The notes under the pieces are model-generated. The model did no database searches and was not told where the DNA came from. It saw nothing but the letters and a program-made list of their open reading frames with translations. 64,000 bases of DNA from Treponema rectale. Lineage in GTDB: Bacteria > Spirochaetota > Spirochaetia > Treponematales > Treponemataceae. Below, piece after piece: positions 19,501-27,743 of the stretch. The stretch is taken from assembly GCF_014202035.1 (NCBI RefSeq), contig NZ_JACHFR010000002.1, positions 975,331-1,039,330 of the forward strand. Reading direction: 5' to 3'. How positions within the stretch are numbered: the stretch's first letter is position 1; each line of letters starts with the position of its first letter. The translations under genes were made by a program, and so were the position numbers.

Positions 19501-19694
19501 TTCGTAACTGACTTTTCTACTGACTCAGGACCTGCGTTTGTATATGTCGTGCGTACCATAAGATACGGACTGTCAACGTCAGGCATAAGGCTTATAGCAA
19601 CATTTTTTATCGTAAAGATTCCGATAATTCCCAAAAGTACGAAGACAATAAGGGTAAGTACCGGATGCTGAAGTGTTTTTTTACTGATGCTCAT
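16551..19694 (-). CDS. RND-family (HAE1-type) efflux pump, inner-membrane subunit
   Basis: Proton-driven export pump of the AcrB/MexB type. 1047 residues, full length. It has a membrane segment at about 10-30, a large periplasmic loop, about five segments at 330-490 (including LILGVGMIVDASIVMIENIY, with the Asp expected in the proton relay of TM4), a second periplasmic loop, and segments at 860-1020 (LIMLVGIVVNNGIILVDYTN and RLRPVLMTTLTTILGMLP). Paired repeat architecture is clear. It is preceded by its adaptor (15-base gap) and followed by the PII-like gene. The substrate could be drugs, detergents or bile-like compounds and cannot be told from sequence. GGAGG precedes the start. Confidence 0.95.
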   Translation of the reverse strand: MSISKKTLQHPVLTLIVFVLLGIIGIFTIKNVAISLMPDVDSPYLMVRTTYTNAGPESVEKSVTKILEAQLISVSGLKNLTSTSSEGSSTISLEFNYGTDLDIATNNVRDKLDRVSKSLPDDCDSPSIFKMDSDSMPIIRLAVKGNRSVDDLKVIAEDTITDLIEQTDGVAEASVYGGRSKIVRIELSQNRLAAYGLTITDVNTALAKQNLELGGGKITEGTTDYSIRTTGEFSSIEEIRNTIITEVNGYVVKLSDIGTAELGYEDKTSEVYINSLPGVYISVSKQSGKNSVTVANAVYEKMKEIEEAIPADVSLEIVSDTTDSIRDTINTLIESCYEGLLLAVIILFLFLKNFKSTIIIAISIPLSLVITMLCMSMAGITLNMMTLTGLILGVGMIVDASIVMIENIYVYRTRGAKPKVAAELGSSEMVMSVVSGNLTTICVFIPFLFFLKDLEMMGQMFKGIIFTVVIALISSLFVAIFLVPVLAGKFLPLSNRKEKPVKFKPLRKFYELLDIPLNAVTRAYRKALNAALNHRAVTVIICVSVLAVSFAFIPTLRINMMPSGSDDSVTVTATLPTGTTLSETAQVMTTLEQICKDEIKGYTNIITSIGTGRGTSSSYKGSIEIKLPDSDSQIDTAATIQQKLRAHFNDFAGVRFNFSQGMMRQMTGSDLVLKIKSDSLNDALSVASQVREVMESISDIGEVSIDTEEGVPEVEVVIDRQRAYSFGVNVTTVAKEINYAINGVTSTTYRDNGKEYSVKIMYQDSDKQKVIDLEQIYVTGTNGKVSVANFAEVKKGLGPVSIKRENQTRVVTVSADIVSNANAREVENLLKEEIASTFIIPDNVNITYDGTWQSMQDQSKTYGSIILMAVLLVFGVMAGTYESFKAPLINLCTIPFLVIGVVGIYKITGQAISMVSAVGLIMLVGIVVNNGIILVDYTNLLIDRGYKKKEACLEAGASRLRPVLMTTLTTILGMLPMCFATSGSAAMVQPIGVAVVGGLTSSTFVTLFFIPVLYSLIMKEKKTQKSHIRVLLEGKTEQPEAEVTQED

Positions 19695-19709
19695 CTGTAC
19701 CTCCGGAAA

Positions 19710-20681
19710 TTATTTATTCTGCTTCTGTCCTTCATCAGAAGTTTCTGTTTTCTTTTTATTAACGTCACGGATTTTTGCTCCGTCACTAAGAGATGTCTGT
19801 CCCTGAATTACAACGGTTTCTCCCGCTTCAACTCCGGAAGTAATCTGAACGACACCGTCTACGCTGCTGCCTAAAGTAACGGTACGTTTTTCTACGGTAT
19901 CATCTTCTTTTACAACGTAAGCAAAATATTCTCCGTTATTCTGTACGAGGGAATCTGACGGCATGACTGCATAATTGCTGTAGTCCTGAGTGTAAAGCTT
20001 GACTTTTGCAAACATACCGGCATTGATTCTTGAATCTGCTTTGTCGAAAGTAAGAATGATTTCTTTAGTACGGCTTGCTGCATCAACTACAGGAGAAACA
20101 TACTGTACTGTTGCCGTAAAAGTAACTCCAGGATAGGCTTCTACGGTTATGTCTGCTTTAAGTCCCGGTTTAAGTACTGCAACATATCGTTCAGGGATGC
20201 TTGCCGTAATCTGAAGGCTTGCAATGTCACCGATGACTGCTATTGCAGTTGAAGTGTTTACTGTAGTTCCGTTTTTAAGGGGAGAACTAATTATGCTTCC
20301 GTTAATAGGTGCGTAAACGGGACTTTCTTTATAGTAGGAACCGGGAGAAGTAGGGTCTATGCTTGCAATGACATCGCCTTTTTTTACAGATGTTCCGAGC
20401 ATTACTTTTGTGGAAATTATTTTTCCTGCCGTATCAGGATAAACTGAAACTGAATTCTGAGCTTCAACTTCACCGTTTGCAATTACATAGTCATGAAGAG
20501 TCTGCTTTTCAAGAAGCTGGGTCTTTACGCTTATAAGGGTCTGCGCTCCTCCGCGTCCATTTCCCATGCCCATGACGCTGCCGTCAGATTTTGCGGTAGC
20601 TGCATAGGTTATAAGAATGACTGCTGCGAGAATGGTACATGCTCCGACTAAAAATGGTTTTGTTAATTTAATACCTTTCAT
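19710..20681 (-). CDS. RND efflux periplasmic adaptor (membrane fusion protein)
   Basis: 323 residues. An N-terminal membrane anchor or uncleaved signal (LVGACTILAAVILITYAATA) is followed by a barrel-sandwich lipoyl-like hybrid domain in two halves (NSVSVYPDTAGKIISTKVML and KGDVIASIDPTSPG, then GSIISSPLKNGTTVN). The usual helical hairpin between the halves is very short, as in the MacA/MdtE-type short adaptors. A beta-barrel (AVLKPGLKADITVEAYPG) and membrane-proximal domain (VTLGSSVDGVVQITSGVEAG) complete it. It links the pump to TolC. GGAGT precedes the start; it lies 19 bases after the tolC-like gene. Confidence 0.93.
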   Translation of the reverse strand: MKGIKLTKPFLVGACTILAAVILITYAATAKSDGSVMGMGNGRGGAQTLISVKTQLLEKQTLHDYVIANGEVEAQNSVSVYPDTAGKIISTKVMLGTSVKKGDVIASIDPTSPGSYYKESPVYAPINGSIISSPLKNGTTVNTSTAIAVIGDIASLQITASIPERYVAVLKPGLKADITVEAYPGVTFTATVQYVSPVVDAASRTKEIILTFDKADSRINAGMFAKVKLYTQDYSNYAVMPSDSLVQNNGEYFAYVVKEDDTVEKRTVTLGSSVDGVVQITSGVEAGETVVIQGQTSLSDGAKIRDVNKKKTETSDEGQKQNK

Positions 20682-20700
20682 TTTACTACTCCAGAATTAT

Positions 20701-21990
20701 TTATTTGCCCAGGGTTCCGAATGAAACCCCTGTTGTATTTTCAAGATCAAGAACGGCACATATAAGGGTATATGCCTGAGACAGAAGGTTTACCCGTGCG
20801 GTAAAAAGACTGTCGCTTGCCGACTGCAGGCTCAGCAGATCTTTAGTTCCGTGATTGTAGGCTTCAAGAGTCATGTTATAGGTCTGCTCTGCAAGTTCAA
20901 TACTGCTTTTTCTCAATTCAACCAGGGACTGGTATTCTTTAATCTGATTCAGATAGCTTTCTATGGAAACTTCAAGAGTTGTCTTCTGGTTTTCTATTTC
21001 AAGTTCCAGAGTCTTGACGCTGTCTTTTTTTGTATCAACGGCAAGGAAAGTATCAGACCATGGGAAGAGACCGTCCAGAGGAATTGTTGCACCAAAAGAA
21101 AGAGTTCCTTTTCCGGAATCCGTGAGGCTGCCGGTGTCATCAGAAGCTGCATTCATTGTGTAGGAATATCCTGCTGTAAGAACGGGAGTATATGCAGAAA
21201 GGCGTGCTGCTGTCAGTGCATTTTTTGCAGATTCCAGCTGAACTTCCAGGGATTTTAATGTCGGATTTTCTATAGTAATTCCGTCCAGAGAAATTTCTTT
21301 AAGGCTGAGGATTTCATTTAAATCTCCAATAAGTTTTATTTCTGTATCCTGAGGAAGGGCAAGCATCTGCTTGAAAGCTGCCGTGTCATTTTTCCAGGTT
21401 GTGCGGGCGCTCTCAAGACTGAACTGTGCATTCTGCCATGTAACCTGTGCGCTTAAAACGTCCAGCTGGCTTAAAGAGCCCCTGTTGTATTTTGTACGGT
21501 TGGATTCATACTGGCTTTTTGCCGTAGCTTCATTTTTTTCCTGAAGGGCTATGTTTTCCTGTTCGTTAAGGAGAGCCCAGAAGGCTTTTCTTACGGAAAG
21601 TTCTATCGTGCGGCGTGCTGTTTCGTAAGAAATTTTCGATGACTTGTAATTAAGGGAAGCTGCCTTTACGGAAGTTGCCAGATTTGCTGACAGTGAAAGG
21701 TTTAATTTTCCTGTAATCGTAATTGTTCCTGCGTCAGAAACTGCATTCTCTTCTTCCGGCAGTGTCTGACTGTAGGAGGCAGATACGTTTGCGGTCGGAC
21801 TGATTGAATTCCATGACCAGCGGTTGTTTCGTTCTGCCTGCTCAAGTTCAATCTGGTTCTGTTTAATTGTAAGGTTTCCATCTAAGGCATATTTTACTGA
21901 ATCTTCTATGGTAAGTTTCAGTTCTTCTGAATATGCAGCGGAAACTGCTGACATAACTATTAGTGCTGTAACTGAAAAAAGTTTTCTCAT
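20701..21990 (-). CDS. TolC-family outer-membrane efflux protein
   Basis: 429 residues with a signal peptide (MRKLFSVTALIVMSAVSAAYSEE, cleavage likely after AYS). Two OEP repeats of long amphipathic helices (about 35-215 and 245-425) would form the periplasmic tunnel and short outer-membrane barrel as a trimer. YNRGSLSQLDVLSAQVTWQN and YNHGTKDLLSLQSASDSLF are the matching repeat ends. It is the first gene of the minus-strand efflux operon; GAAGG precedes the ATG. The spacer 21991-22107 is A/T-rich and should hold the operon promoter, but no clear pair of hexamers stands out. Confidence 0.93.
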   Translation of the reverse strand: MRKLFSVTALIVMSAVSAAYSEELKLTIEDSVKYALDGNLTIKQNQIELEQAERNNRWSWNSISPTANVSASYSQTLPEEENAVSDAGTITITGKLNLSLSANLATSVKAASLNYKSSKISYETARRTIELSVRKAFWALLNEQENIALQEKNEATAKSQYESNRTKYNRGSLSQLDVLSAQVTWQNAQFSLESARTTWKNDTAAFKQMLALPQDTEIKLIGDLNEILSLKEISLDGITIENPTLKSLEVQLESAKNALTAARLSAYTPVLTAGYSYTMNAASDDTGSLTDSGKGTLSFGATIPLDGLFPWSDTFLAVDTKKDSVKTLELEIENQKTTLEVSIESYLNQIKEYQSLVELRKSSIELAEQTYNMTLEAYNHGTKDLLSLQSASDSLFTARVNLLSQAYTLICAVLDLENTTGVSFGTLGK

Positions 21991-22107
21991 ATCAATTCCT
22001 TCTCATTTCTTAAACCGGTTTCAATAATAAAAATATATATTAACGGTTCGTGTTACACAAAAAAAAATTGTTATGAGTGAATAAAAATGTGTTATTCTGA
22101 AATTGTT

Positions 22108-22494
22108 TCAGTCGCAGGTATATCTTGCTCTGTTTGTATCCGTTTCAAAAACGTCTACTGCATAAAGCCAGGGCTGTTTTCCGTCGGTCTTTTTTAATTC
22201 AGGAAGAATTTCAATCAGTGCTGAATAAATATAAAAGGCGATGCGCTCTGCACTTGGATTCTGGTCAAACCACTGGATGTCATTAAGGTTTGTGTGGTCA
22301 AGTTTTCCTGTTACCTGTTTAAGGCCATCCTTGAGTTTTGAAAAGTCCAGAAGCATTCCCCCTTCATTTAAAACGGAACCTTTTACGTGAACATAAACTT
22401 TGTAGTTGTGGCCGTGCAGTCTTTCACATTTGCCGTTGTAGTCCCGCAAAAAATGTGCTGCTGCAAAATCCGTATTTACTCTTACTTCGTACAT
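22108..22494 (-). CDS. queD: 6-carboxytetrahydropterin synthase
   Basis: Converts dihydroneopterin triphosphate to 6-carboxytetrahydropterin, an early step of queuosine synthesis. 128 residues, normal for QueD. The zinc ligands are the His in FAAAHFLRDY and the two in CERLHGHNYKVYV; the catalytic Cys is in GKCERLHG. A late Glu in DVFETDTNRARY fits the substrate-binding Glu. The gene overlaps the end of hisF by 13 bases, so it is translationally linked to the hisHF pair. Other queuosine genes are not in the window. Confidence 0.92.
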   Translation of the reverse strand: MYEVRVNTDFAAAHFLRDYNGKCERLHGHNYKVYVHVKGSVLNEGGMLLDFSKLKDGLKQVTGKLDHTNLNDIQWFDQNPSAERIAFYIYSALIEILPELKKTDGKQPWLYAVDVFETDTNRARYTCD

Positions 22495-23261
22495 ACATCA
22501 AGCCTTACGGGAATTCCGTCATTGTTAAGGGCTTCTTTTATAGAAGAAACCGTGTAGTCTCCTGAGTGAACCATGCTTGCAATGAGTGCGGCATCTGCTT
22601 TTCCGTCAGATAGAACTTTTGTAAGGTGTTCAGGTTTTCCGCCTCCTCCTGAAGCAATTACCGGAACATTTACGTTTTCTGAAATCATGCGGGTAAGGTT
22701 AAGTTCGTAGCCGTCTCTGGTTCCGTCTGCATCAATGGAGTTAAGAACGATTTCTCCTGCTCCAAGTTCAACTGCTTTTTTTGCCCAGTCAAGGGCATCA
22801 AGTTCAGTGGCAACGCGTCCGCCGTTAATAAAAACCCTGTAACCGCTTGGCATAGCCGGGTCTTTTGCAGCATCCATTCCCAGTACGATGCACTGATTGC
22901 CGAAAACCCTTGCTCCTTCACTGATAAGTTCCGGGTGTTTTACAGCCTGTGAGTTAAGGGAAACTTTTTCTGCTCCTGCAAGAATCGTAGAACGGATGTC
23001 ATCAATCGTGCCGATTCCACCGCCTACACAGAATGGAATGAATACCTGGGAAGCAACGCGGCTTATAAGGTCAAGAATCGGTCCTCTTCCTGCTGCACTG
23101 GCCATGATGTCGTAAAAAACCAGTTCATCAACTCCCTGACGGTAGTATTCAGCAGCCATTTCTACAGGGTCGCCTATATCAATATTGTTTTTAAATTTTA
23201 TTCCTTTTGTCGTGCGTCCGTCCTTTACGTCAAGACAGACGATAATTCTTTTCTTTAACAC
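22482..23261 (-). CDS. hisF: imidazole glycerol phosphate synthase, cyclase subunit
   Basis: Uses ammonia from HisH to make imidazole glycerol phosphate and AICAR, linking histidine and purine synthesis. The frame opens at an ATG inside the end of hisH (23291). A GTG at 23261 with GGGAG six to seven bases upstream gives VLKKRIIVCLDVKDGRTTKG, the conserved HisF start, and is preferred. About 259 residues, full length. The catalytic Asp in IVCLDVKDG and in LNSIDADGTRDGY, the phosphate loops FCVGGGIGTIDD and VIASGGGGKPEH, and the barrel repeat are all present. hisH lies 16 bases upstream. Confidence 0.94.
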   Translation of the reverse strand: MLKKRIIVCLDVKDGRTTKGIKFKNNIDIGDPVEMAAEYYRQGVDELVFYDIMASAAGRGPILDLISRVASQVFIPFCVGGGIGTIDDIRSTILAGAEKVSLNSQAVKHPELISEGARVFGNQCIVLGMDAAKDPAMPSGYRVFINGGRVATELDALDWAKKAVELGAGEIVLNSIDADGTRDGYELNLTRMISENVNVPVIASGGGGKPEHLTKVLSDGKADAALIASMVHSGDYTVSSIKEALNNDGIPVRLDVCTK

Positions 23262-23277
23262 TGTCTGCTCCCGTTTT

Positions 23278-23937
23278 TTACAGTTCTGCAAAGTTTCTTA
23301 AAATCTGAAGTCCTGCACTTCCTGATTTTTCCGGATGAAACTGAAAGACGCTGATGTTGTCTTTTTCTATGATTGAAGGTACAAGCATTCCGTAGTCAGC
23401 CGCTCCTTTTATAACCGAAGGATCATCAGGCTGAATTACGTATGAGTGTACAAAGTAAAAATCTGTGTGTTCCGGGATTCCTTTCATCAGACGGGAACCG
23501 CCGTTAAGATAGGTAATGTCATTCCAGCCCATGTGAGGAACTTTCAGCTCGTTTTTAAGCATGGCCCTTTCTTTGTGTTCGTTTTCGTCAGGATGTCTTT
23601 CCTGCCACAATTTAGAAAAGTGCCGTATTTTTCCTTTTAAAATGCCCAGACATTCAACATTTCCTTCTTCACTGAAATCAAAAATGATCTGAGAACCCAG
23701 ACATACACCTGCCAGAGGTTTGCCTGAAGCAGCAAAGTCTTTTAAAAATGAGTCGTATCCGCTTTTTTTTAGCTGTTCCATAGCATATGCAGCATCACCA
23801 ACGCCAGGAAATATGATCCTGTCTGCATTTTTAAGTTCTGCAGGGGTTTTAGAAATAATGTAGGGTGCTTTTATGTAGTTAAGGGCCCGTTCTACGCTTT
23901 TAATGTTGCCGGCATTATAATCTACTATACCAATCAT
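23278..23937 (-). CDS. hisH: imidazole glycerol phosphate synthase, glutamine amidotransferase subunit
   Basis: Class I glutaminase that feeds ammonia to HisF. The frame extends 23 codons upstream, but the family N-terminus MIGIVDYNAGNIKSVERAL starts at 23937. No good ribosome site is seen there, so a leaderless or unusual start is possible. About 219 residues. The nucleophile Cys is in LAGVCLGSQIIFD, and the His and Glu are in VFQFHPEKSGSAG. A charged insertion of about 20 residues (around FSKLWQERHPDENEHKER) sits where most HisH proteins have a short loop. It is followed by hisF and queD; other his genes are elsewhere. Confidence 0.92.
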   Translation of the reverse strand: MIGIVDYNAGNIKSVERALNYIKAPYIISKTPAELKNADRIIFPGVGDAAYAMEQLKKSGYDSFLKDFAASGKPLAGVCLGSQIIFDFSEEGNVECLGILKGKIRHFSKLWQERHPDENEHKERAMLKNELKVPHMGWNDITYLNGGSRLMKGIPEHTDFYFVHSYVIQPDDPSVIKGAADYGMLVPSIIEKDNISVFQFHPEKSGSAGLQILRNFAEL

Positions 23938-24076
23938 GCATAAAAAGTAGCAGTTACCGTGCATTTTTTCAATGGATTTTTCGGTAATAGGGAGATTGAA
24001 AAACATGAAAATTATCCACCTTTTTCTAAAAAATAAATGGTTGCTAAAATAAAATTTCTATGTTTATGTTTTCCCT

Positions 24077-24811
24077 ATGATTCCAGAAAATATGAAACTT
24101 GTATGGCAGGATAATTTTGACGGCAGCGGACTTGATTCAGCTAAGTGGAAAAAACTTGTCTGGAAAAAGGGCGTTGTGAATAATGAGGAGCAGTGTTATA
24201 CGGATGATTCTGAGACCTGCTTTATAGATAATGGTCTTGTAATTCAGGCTGTAAAAACGGAAAACGGAAGCTGGAAAAGTGCCCGCATAACTACAGCCGG
24301 TCTTTGTTCCTGGAAGTACGGATATTTTGAAGCAAAAATAAAGCTTCCTGCAAAAACGGATGGTATCTGGCCGGCTTTCTGGATGATGAGTGAAGAAAAT
24401 GCTTACGGTAAGTGGCCCCGTTCAGGAGAAATTGATATTCTTGAATATTCGCCTGCAACTTTCGGTTCTGATGTGTATGGAACCGTTCATTATGGAACGG
24501 GAACTGTGGATAAAGAAACGCATTTCTGGAAAAACCTTATGCGCGTTCCCCTTGAAAAACTGCCTGAATCTGCTGACGGTTATCATACTTACGGACTTAT
24601 GTGGTCTGAAAATGAAATCAGCTTTTATTATGACGGAATAAAGTCTGCTTCTTCCTGGCGGCGCTATGACGGGGATGAAGTACGCTGGCCTTTTGACAGA
24701 TCCTTTCATTTTATAATTAATCTTGCCATGGGCGGAACTTTAGGCGGTAAAATTCCTGAAAATCTTGAACGTGCGTCCATGAAAATTGAATATGTAAGGG
24801 TGTGGCAATAA
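24077..24811 (+). CDS. GH16 family glucanase without a signal peptide
   Basis: 244 residues, all of it a GH16 beta-jelly-roll. The catalytic signature is GEIDILEY (Glu118, Asp120, Glu123), the E-x-D-x-x-E form found in laminarinases and related beta-1,3(1,4)-glucanases. WPAFWMM and the late VRVWQ strand are also typical. No signal peptide, lipobox or membrane segment is visible, unlike the other GH16 protein of this locus, so it may act in the cytoplasm. No ribosome site is evident before the ATG at 24077, and the second Met (residue 6) is an alternative. The gene is divergent from hisH. The specificity is inferred from the family and from the locus. Confidence 0.88.
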   Translation: MIPENMKLVWQDNFDGSGLDSAKWKKLVWKKGVVNNEEQCYTDDSETCFIDNGLVIQAVKTENGSWKSARITTAGLCSWKYGYFEAKIKLPAKTDGIWPAFWMMSEENAYGKWPRSGEIDILEYSPATFGSDVYGTVHYGTGTVDKETHFWKNLMRVPLEKLPESADGYHTYGLMWSENEISFYYDGIKSASSWRRYDGDEVRWPFDRSFHFIINLAMGGTLGGKIPENLERASMKIEYVRVWQ

Positions 24812-24958
24812 TTATACTGCACTAAAGTCGAAAAAAATGCACCTTTCTAAAAATTGTCCGTCTTGAGAATTCCCTCTGTCAGGCTGAGAATATCATAAAA
24901 GTTAAAGATAGACTGGGGCTGAAAGTTGTATGCACTTCAGGCTCCGGTAGGGGGTATT

Positions 24959-26728
24959 ATGAAAAAATTGTCTTGGTTGGCAGCTGTAAGTGCATTGCTT
25001 ATCGGCAGCTCAGTTTTCGTTTCCTGCGGTGGAAGCGACAGTGACGGCGGATCTGATCCGGTATTAGATAAGATAACAGTAGATGCTTCTGCTGCAAAAA
25101 CTGTTTTTGCTGTAGGTGATTATTTTTCTGCTGACGGTCTTGATGTAAAGGCTGTAATGTCTGATAAAACAAAGAAACCTCTTTCTGTAGACGAATATAC
25201 AGTTGCTCTTGCTGCAGCAAATCTTGGTGAAAATGGAAAAATCATCCGTGCAAAAGAAAGCGGACATTCAGAAGAAGCTGTAGTTACTGTAACTTATGAA
25301 GAAAAAACAGCTACTTATAATGTAACTGTTTCTGATGTTGTAACAAAACTTGAACTTACTATCGGATCTGCTGCTAAAGCAGAGTATGATGTTGGAGAAG
25401 AGTTTGATCCTACTGATATTACTGTAAAGGCATTCTATGGTGATGCTGACACAGTAGGTGAAGATGTTACTGAAAGCGCAACATTTACAGCAACTGTAAA
25501 AGATGATGAAGGTAATGATGTTGAATTTACAACAGAAGAACCTGGAACTTTTGCTGTAACTCTTACTGCTGAATATGCTGGTAAGACAGCTTATAAAAAG
25601 GCAACAGTTACTGTAAAGGAACCTGCCGCACCAGCTGACTATGAAATTTCTTTCAGTAACACAAAGAATTCTTATGTATACAGCGGTGATGGTGTATATA
25701 CACTTACTATTGTTGAGGCAAATGATTCAGAGTGGGGTAATCAGATTTTCATCAAGAATCCTAACAAACTTGCAGGAGTAGCAAAGGGAGACCTTGTACT
25801 TGCAACAATCACTGTAAAGTCTGACAAGGCAATCAATGAATTATTCTTCAAGAACCAGTATAATGGCGGAACATATTCTGGAGTAGATACAGCAAAGGCT
25901 CTTACAGCTGATACAGAAACTGTTTTCCAGGTTGTTGGAACTGCAGCAAATGATTACGATGATTCAAGCTCTTATGTTATTGCTCTTCGCGGAAACCTTG
26001 CAGACACAACACTTGTAATCAGCAACATTAAGTCAGAAGTTCTTACAGACTATGATGTAACAAGTGTAACCCTTGAAGCAACTCCTGATTCAATCAGTGC
26101 TGGTGAAACATCAACAATCACACTTAAAGATCAGTACGGAATTGCTATTGCTGATGCAGTTTATGAAATTACCTCTGCGGATCCTGTTGCAACCCTCGAA
26201 GGAAATGTTCTTACTGCAGGGGATACAGCAGAGACCGTAACTGTAAAGGCAACTTATGGTGACTTTGAAGCGACTGTTGATGTAGTGATTTCTGCTGAAA
26301 AGGATTATGCAAAGTACTGGGCTCCTTCAATTACGACAGAAGGTAATAATGCACCTGCTGATTATTTCAGTATTTGGGCTAACCTTGGTTGGGTAGATGG
26401 TGGTTATGTACATCTTTCTGATATGACAGCAAGTGCAACAGGTGTAGCTTTGACCCAGACAGTGGATAATTTCTGTTGGTTCGGTACACAGATCTGGTAC
26501 GGTGTAAGTGCTGCTAGTGACTTCTCATTCAAAGTAACTTCAACTGTTGCCGGTGGTATTACTATTAACGATGTGGTTTATGAACTTGAAGCTGGTACAG
26601 CAAAAGAAATTACCCTTGAAGGTGTAACTGGAAAACTTGCAATTCAGCTTGGAACAAAGGAGCCTGCAACTCAGCTTGGTGACTGTACCTTTACAATCAG
26701 TGACTTCAGCGTAACAGCCGCAGAGTAA
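24959..26728 (+). CDS. Ig-like-domain lipoprotein, probable glucan-binding
   Basis: 589 residues from an ATG with GGGGG upstream; a 5' extension to 24926 is possible but lacks a signal. The signal peptide ends in a lipobox-like SVFVSC, with Cys23 the lipidation site. Two Ig-like repeats of the Big_3 type follow (about 35-120 and 125-220), then a jelly-roll-like region (about 225-360, YEISFSNTKNSYVYSGDG), a further Ig-like repeat (about 365-450), and a C-terminal domain (about 455-589, rich in Trp: YWAPSITTEG, WVDGGYVHL, NFCWFGTQIWYG). No catalytic motif is seen. Exposed aromatics and the neighbours suggest carbohydrate binding at the cell surface. A strong terminator follows. Confidence 0.72.
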   Translation: MKKLSWLAAVSALLIGSSVFVSCGGSDSDGGSDPVLDKITVDASAAKTVFAVGDYFSADGLDVKAVMSDKTKKPLSVDEYTVALAAANLGENGKIIRAKESGHSEEAVVTVTYEEKTATYNVTVSDVVTKLELTIGSAAKAEYDVGEEFDPTDITVKAFYGDADTVGEDVTESATFTATVKDDEGNDVEFTTEEPGTFAVTLTAEYAGKTAYKKATVTVKEPAAPADYEISFSNTKNSYVYSGDGVYTLTIVEANDSEWGNQIFIKNPNKLAGVAKGDLVLATITVKSDKAINELFFKNQYNGGTYSGVDTAKALTADTETVFQVVGTAANDYDDSSSYVIALRGNLADTTLVISNIKSEVLTDYDVTSVTLEATPDSISAGETSTITLKDQYGIAIADAVYEITSADPVATLEGNVLTAGDTAETVTVKATYGDFEATVDVVISAEKDYAKYWAPSITTEGNNAPADYFSIWANLGWVDGGYVHLSDMTASATGVALTQTVDNFCWFGTQIWYGVSAASDFSFKVTSTVAGGITINDVVYELEAGTAKEITLEGVTGKLAIQLGTKEPATQLGDCTFTISDFSVTAAE

Positions 26729-26789
26729 TCCCCCAAAAAATTACAGTTCATCCTGTAATTCAAAGGATAGATCTTACTTAAACTTTAAC

Positions 26790-26823
26790 GGCACTTCCGT
26801 AACAGGAGGTGCCGTTTTTTTTG
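26790..26823 (+). terminator. terminator after the first Ig-like lipoprotein gene
   Basis: CGGCAC and GTGCCG pair, with inner CC/GG pairing, around GTAACA, then a run of eight T. A diverged copy of this sequence recurs at 27744-27774 on the other side of the nuclease gene. Confidence 0.8.
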
Positions 26824-26901
26824 TTCTTTTGTGGTGATTTTGAAACTTCAGTGAAAATATATATATGCAAACCAAATTAAAAAAAAGGAGCTGTAAAAAT
26901 C

Positions 26902-27729
26902 ATGAACGGACAATTCACCAGACCCTGGAAGGACCTGACCTTTAAGGACAACTTTATCTTCTGCAAGGTTATGAAAAACGAAGAAATCTGCAGAAAGATG
27001 CTTGAGATTCTTCTTAAAATTAAGGTTGAAAAAATTGAATACATTGAATCAGAAAAGACCATCGAAAACTATTACGAATCCAGGGGAATCAGGCTGGATG
27101 TCTACGTTAAGGATTCAGACAGAATCTTTGACATAGAAATCCAGACCGGCAACTATGATGACCTGCTGCTGAGGGCCCGCTACTATCAGGGAGCCTGTGA
27201 CGTAGCAACCGTAAGGCGCCGCACTAAATTCAGGAACCTTAAGGAAACCTACATCGTCTTCATCTGTGAAGAGGATCCTTTCGGAATGGGACTGCCCGTG
27301 TACACAAAGAAGAACCGTTTTACAGAAACAGACGCACTGATTTATGATGACAAAACCCATGCCGTATTTTATAATTCAAGTGCATGGAGCAAAGTTCAGG
27401 ACGAAGAACTAAGGGACGTACTGCGTTTTATTTATGAATCCAAAGCCACTTCTTCTTTCTCAAAACTTCTTGAGGAAAACACCCTCCGTGCAAAATCCAG
27501 ACCCGAAATGGAGGATGAATACATGTATTTTATGGACATAGTTGAAGAAGAAAAGGAATATGCTCGTGAAGCCGGCCTTGCAGAAGGAAGGGAAACTGGC
27601 AGAGCTGAAGGGGTGAAAGATACTAGAATTGAGACAGCAAAAAATCTTATTAAAATGAGCGTACTTACTTTGTCTCAGATAGCTCAGGCGACCGGGCTGC
27701 CGGAGCAAGAGATCGAGAAGTTAAAATAA
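26902..27729 (+). CDS. Rpn-family PD-(D/E)XK nuclease (transposase-like)
   Basis: 275 residues. The nuclease core is at about 50-75: GIRLDVYVKD, then IFDIEIQTG, which supplies the Asp and the E-x-Q of the PD-(D/E)XK fold as in the Rpn (YhgA-like) recombination-promoting nucleases. The start MNGQFTRPWKDLTFKDNFIFCKVM is the usual family opening. The C-terminus has a repetitive GLAEGRETGRAEGVKDTR helix and a small helix-turn-helix-like end (LSQIAQATGLPEQEIEKLK). The family is common in gut bacteria, in many copies, and is linked to RecA-independent DNA exchange. Codon choice (more AGG, CTG, GCC) differs from the flanking glucan genes, which suggests insertion into the locus. AAAGGAGC precedes the start. 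Confidence 0.85.
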   Translation: MNGQFTRPWKDLTFKDNFIFCKVMKNEEICRKMLEILLKIKVEKIEYIESEKTIENYYESRGIRLDVYVKDSDRIFDIEIQTGNYDDLLLRARYYQGACDVATVRRRTKFRNLKETYIVFICEEDPFGMGLPVYTKKNRFTETDALIYDDKTHAVFYNSSAWSKVQDEELRDVLRFIYESKATSSFSKLLEENTLRAKSRPEMEDEYMYFMDIVEEEKEYAREAGLAEGRETGRAEGVKDTRIETAKNLIKMSVLTLSQIAQATGLPEQEIEKLK

Positions 27730-27743
27730 AACTTGTATTGAAT

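Noticed and set aside
22482..23937. hisH/hisF as surface-sugar paralogues (as in some O-antigen clusters)
   Set aside because: HisF keeps both catalytic aspartates and the full phosphate loops, and the neighbours are not sugar genes. Histidine synthesis is more likely.
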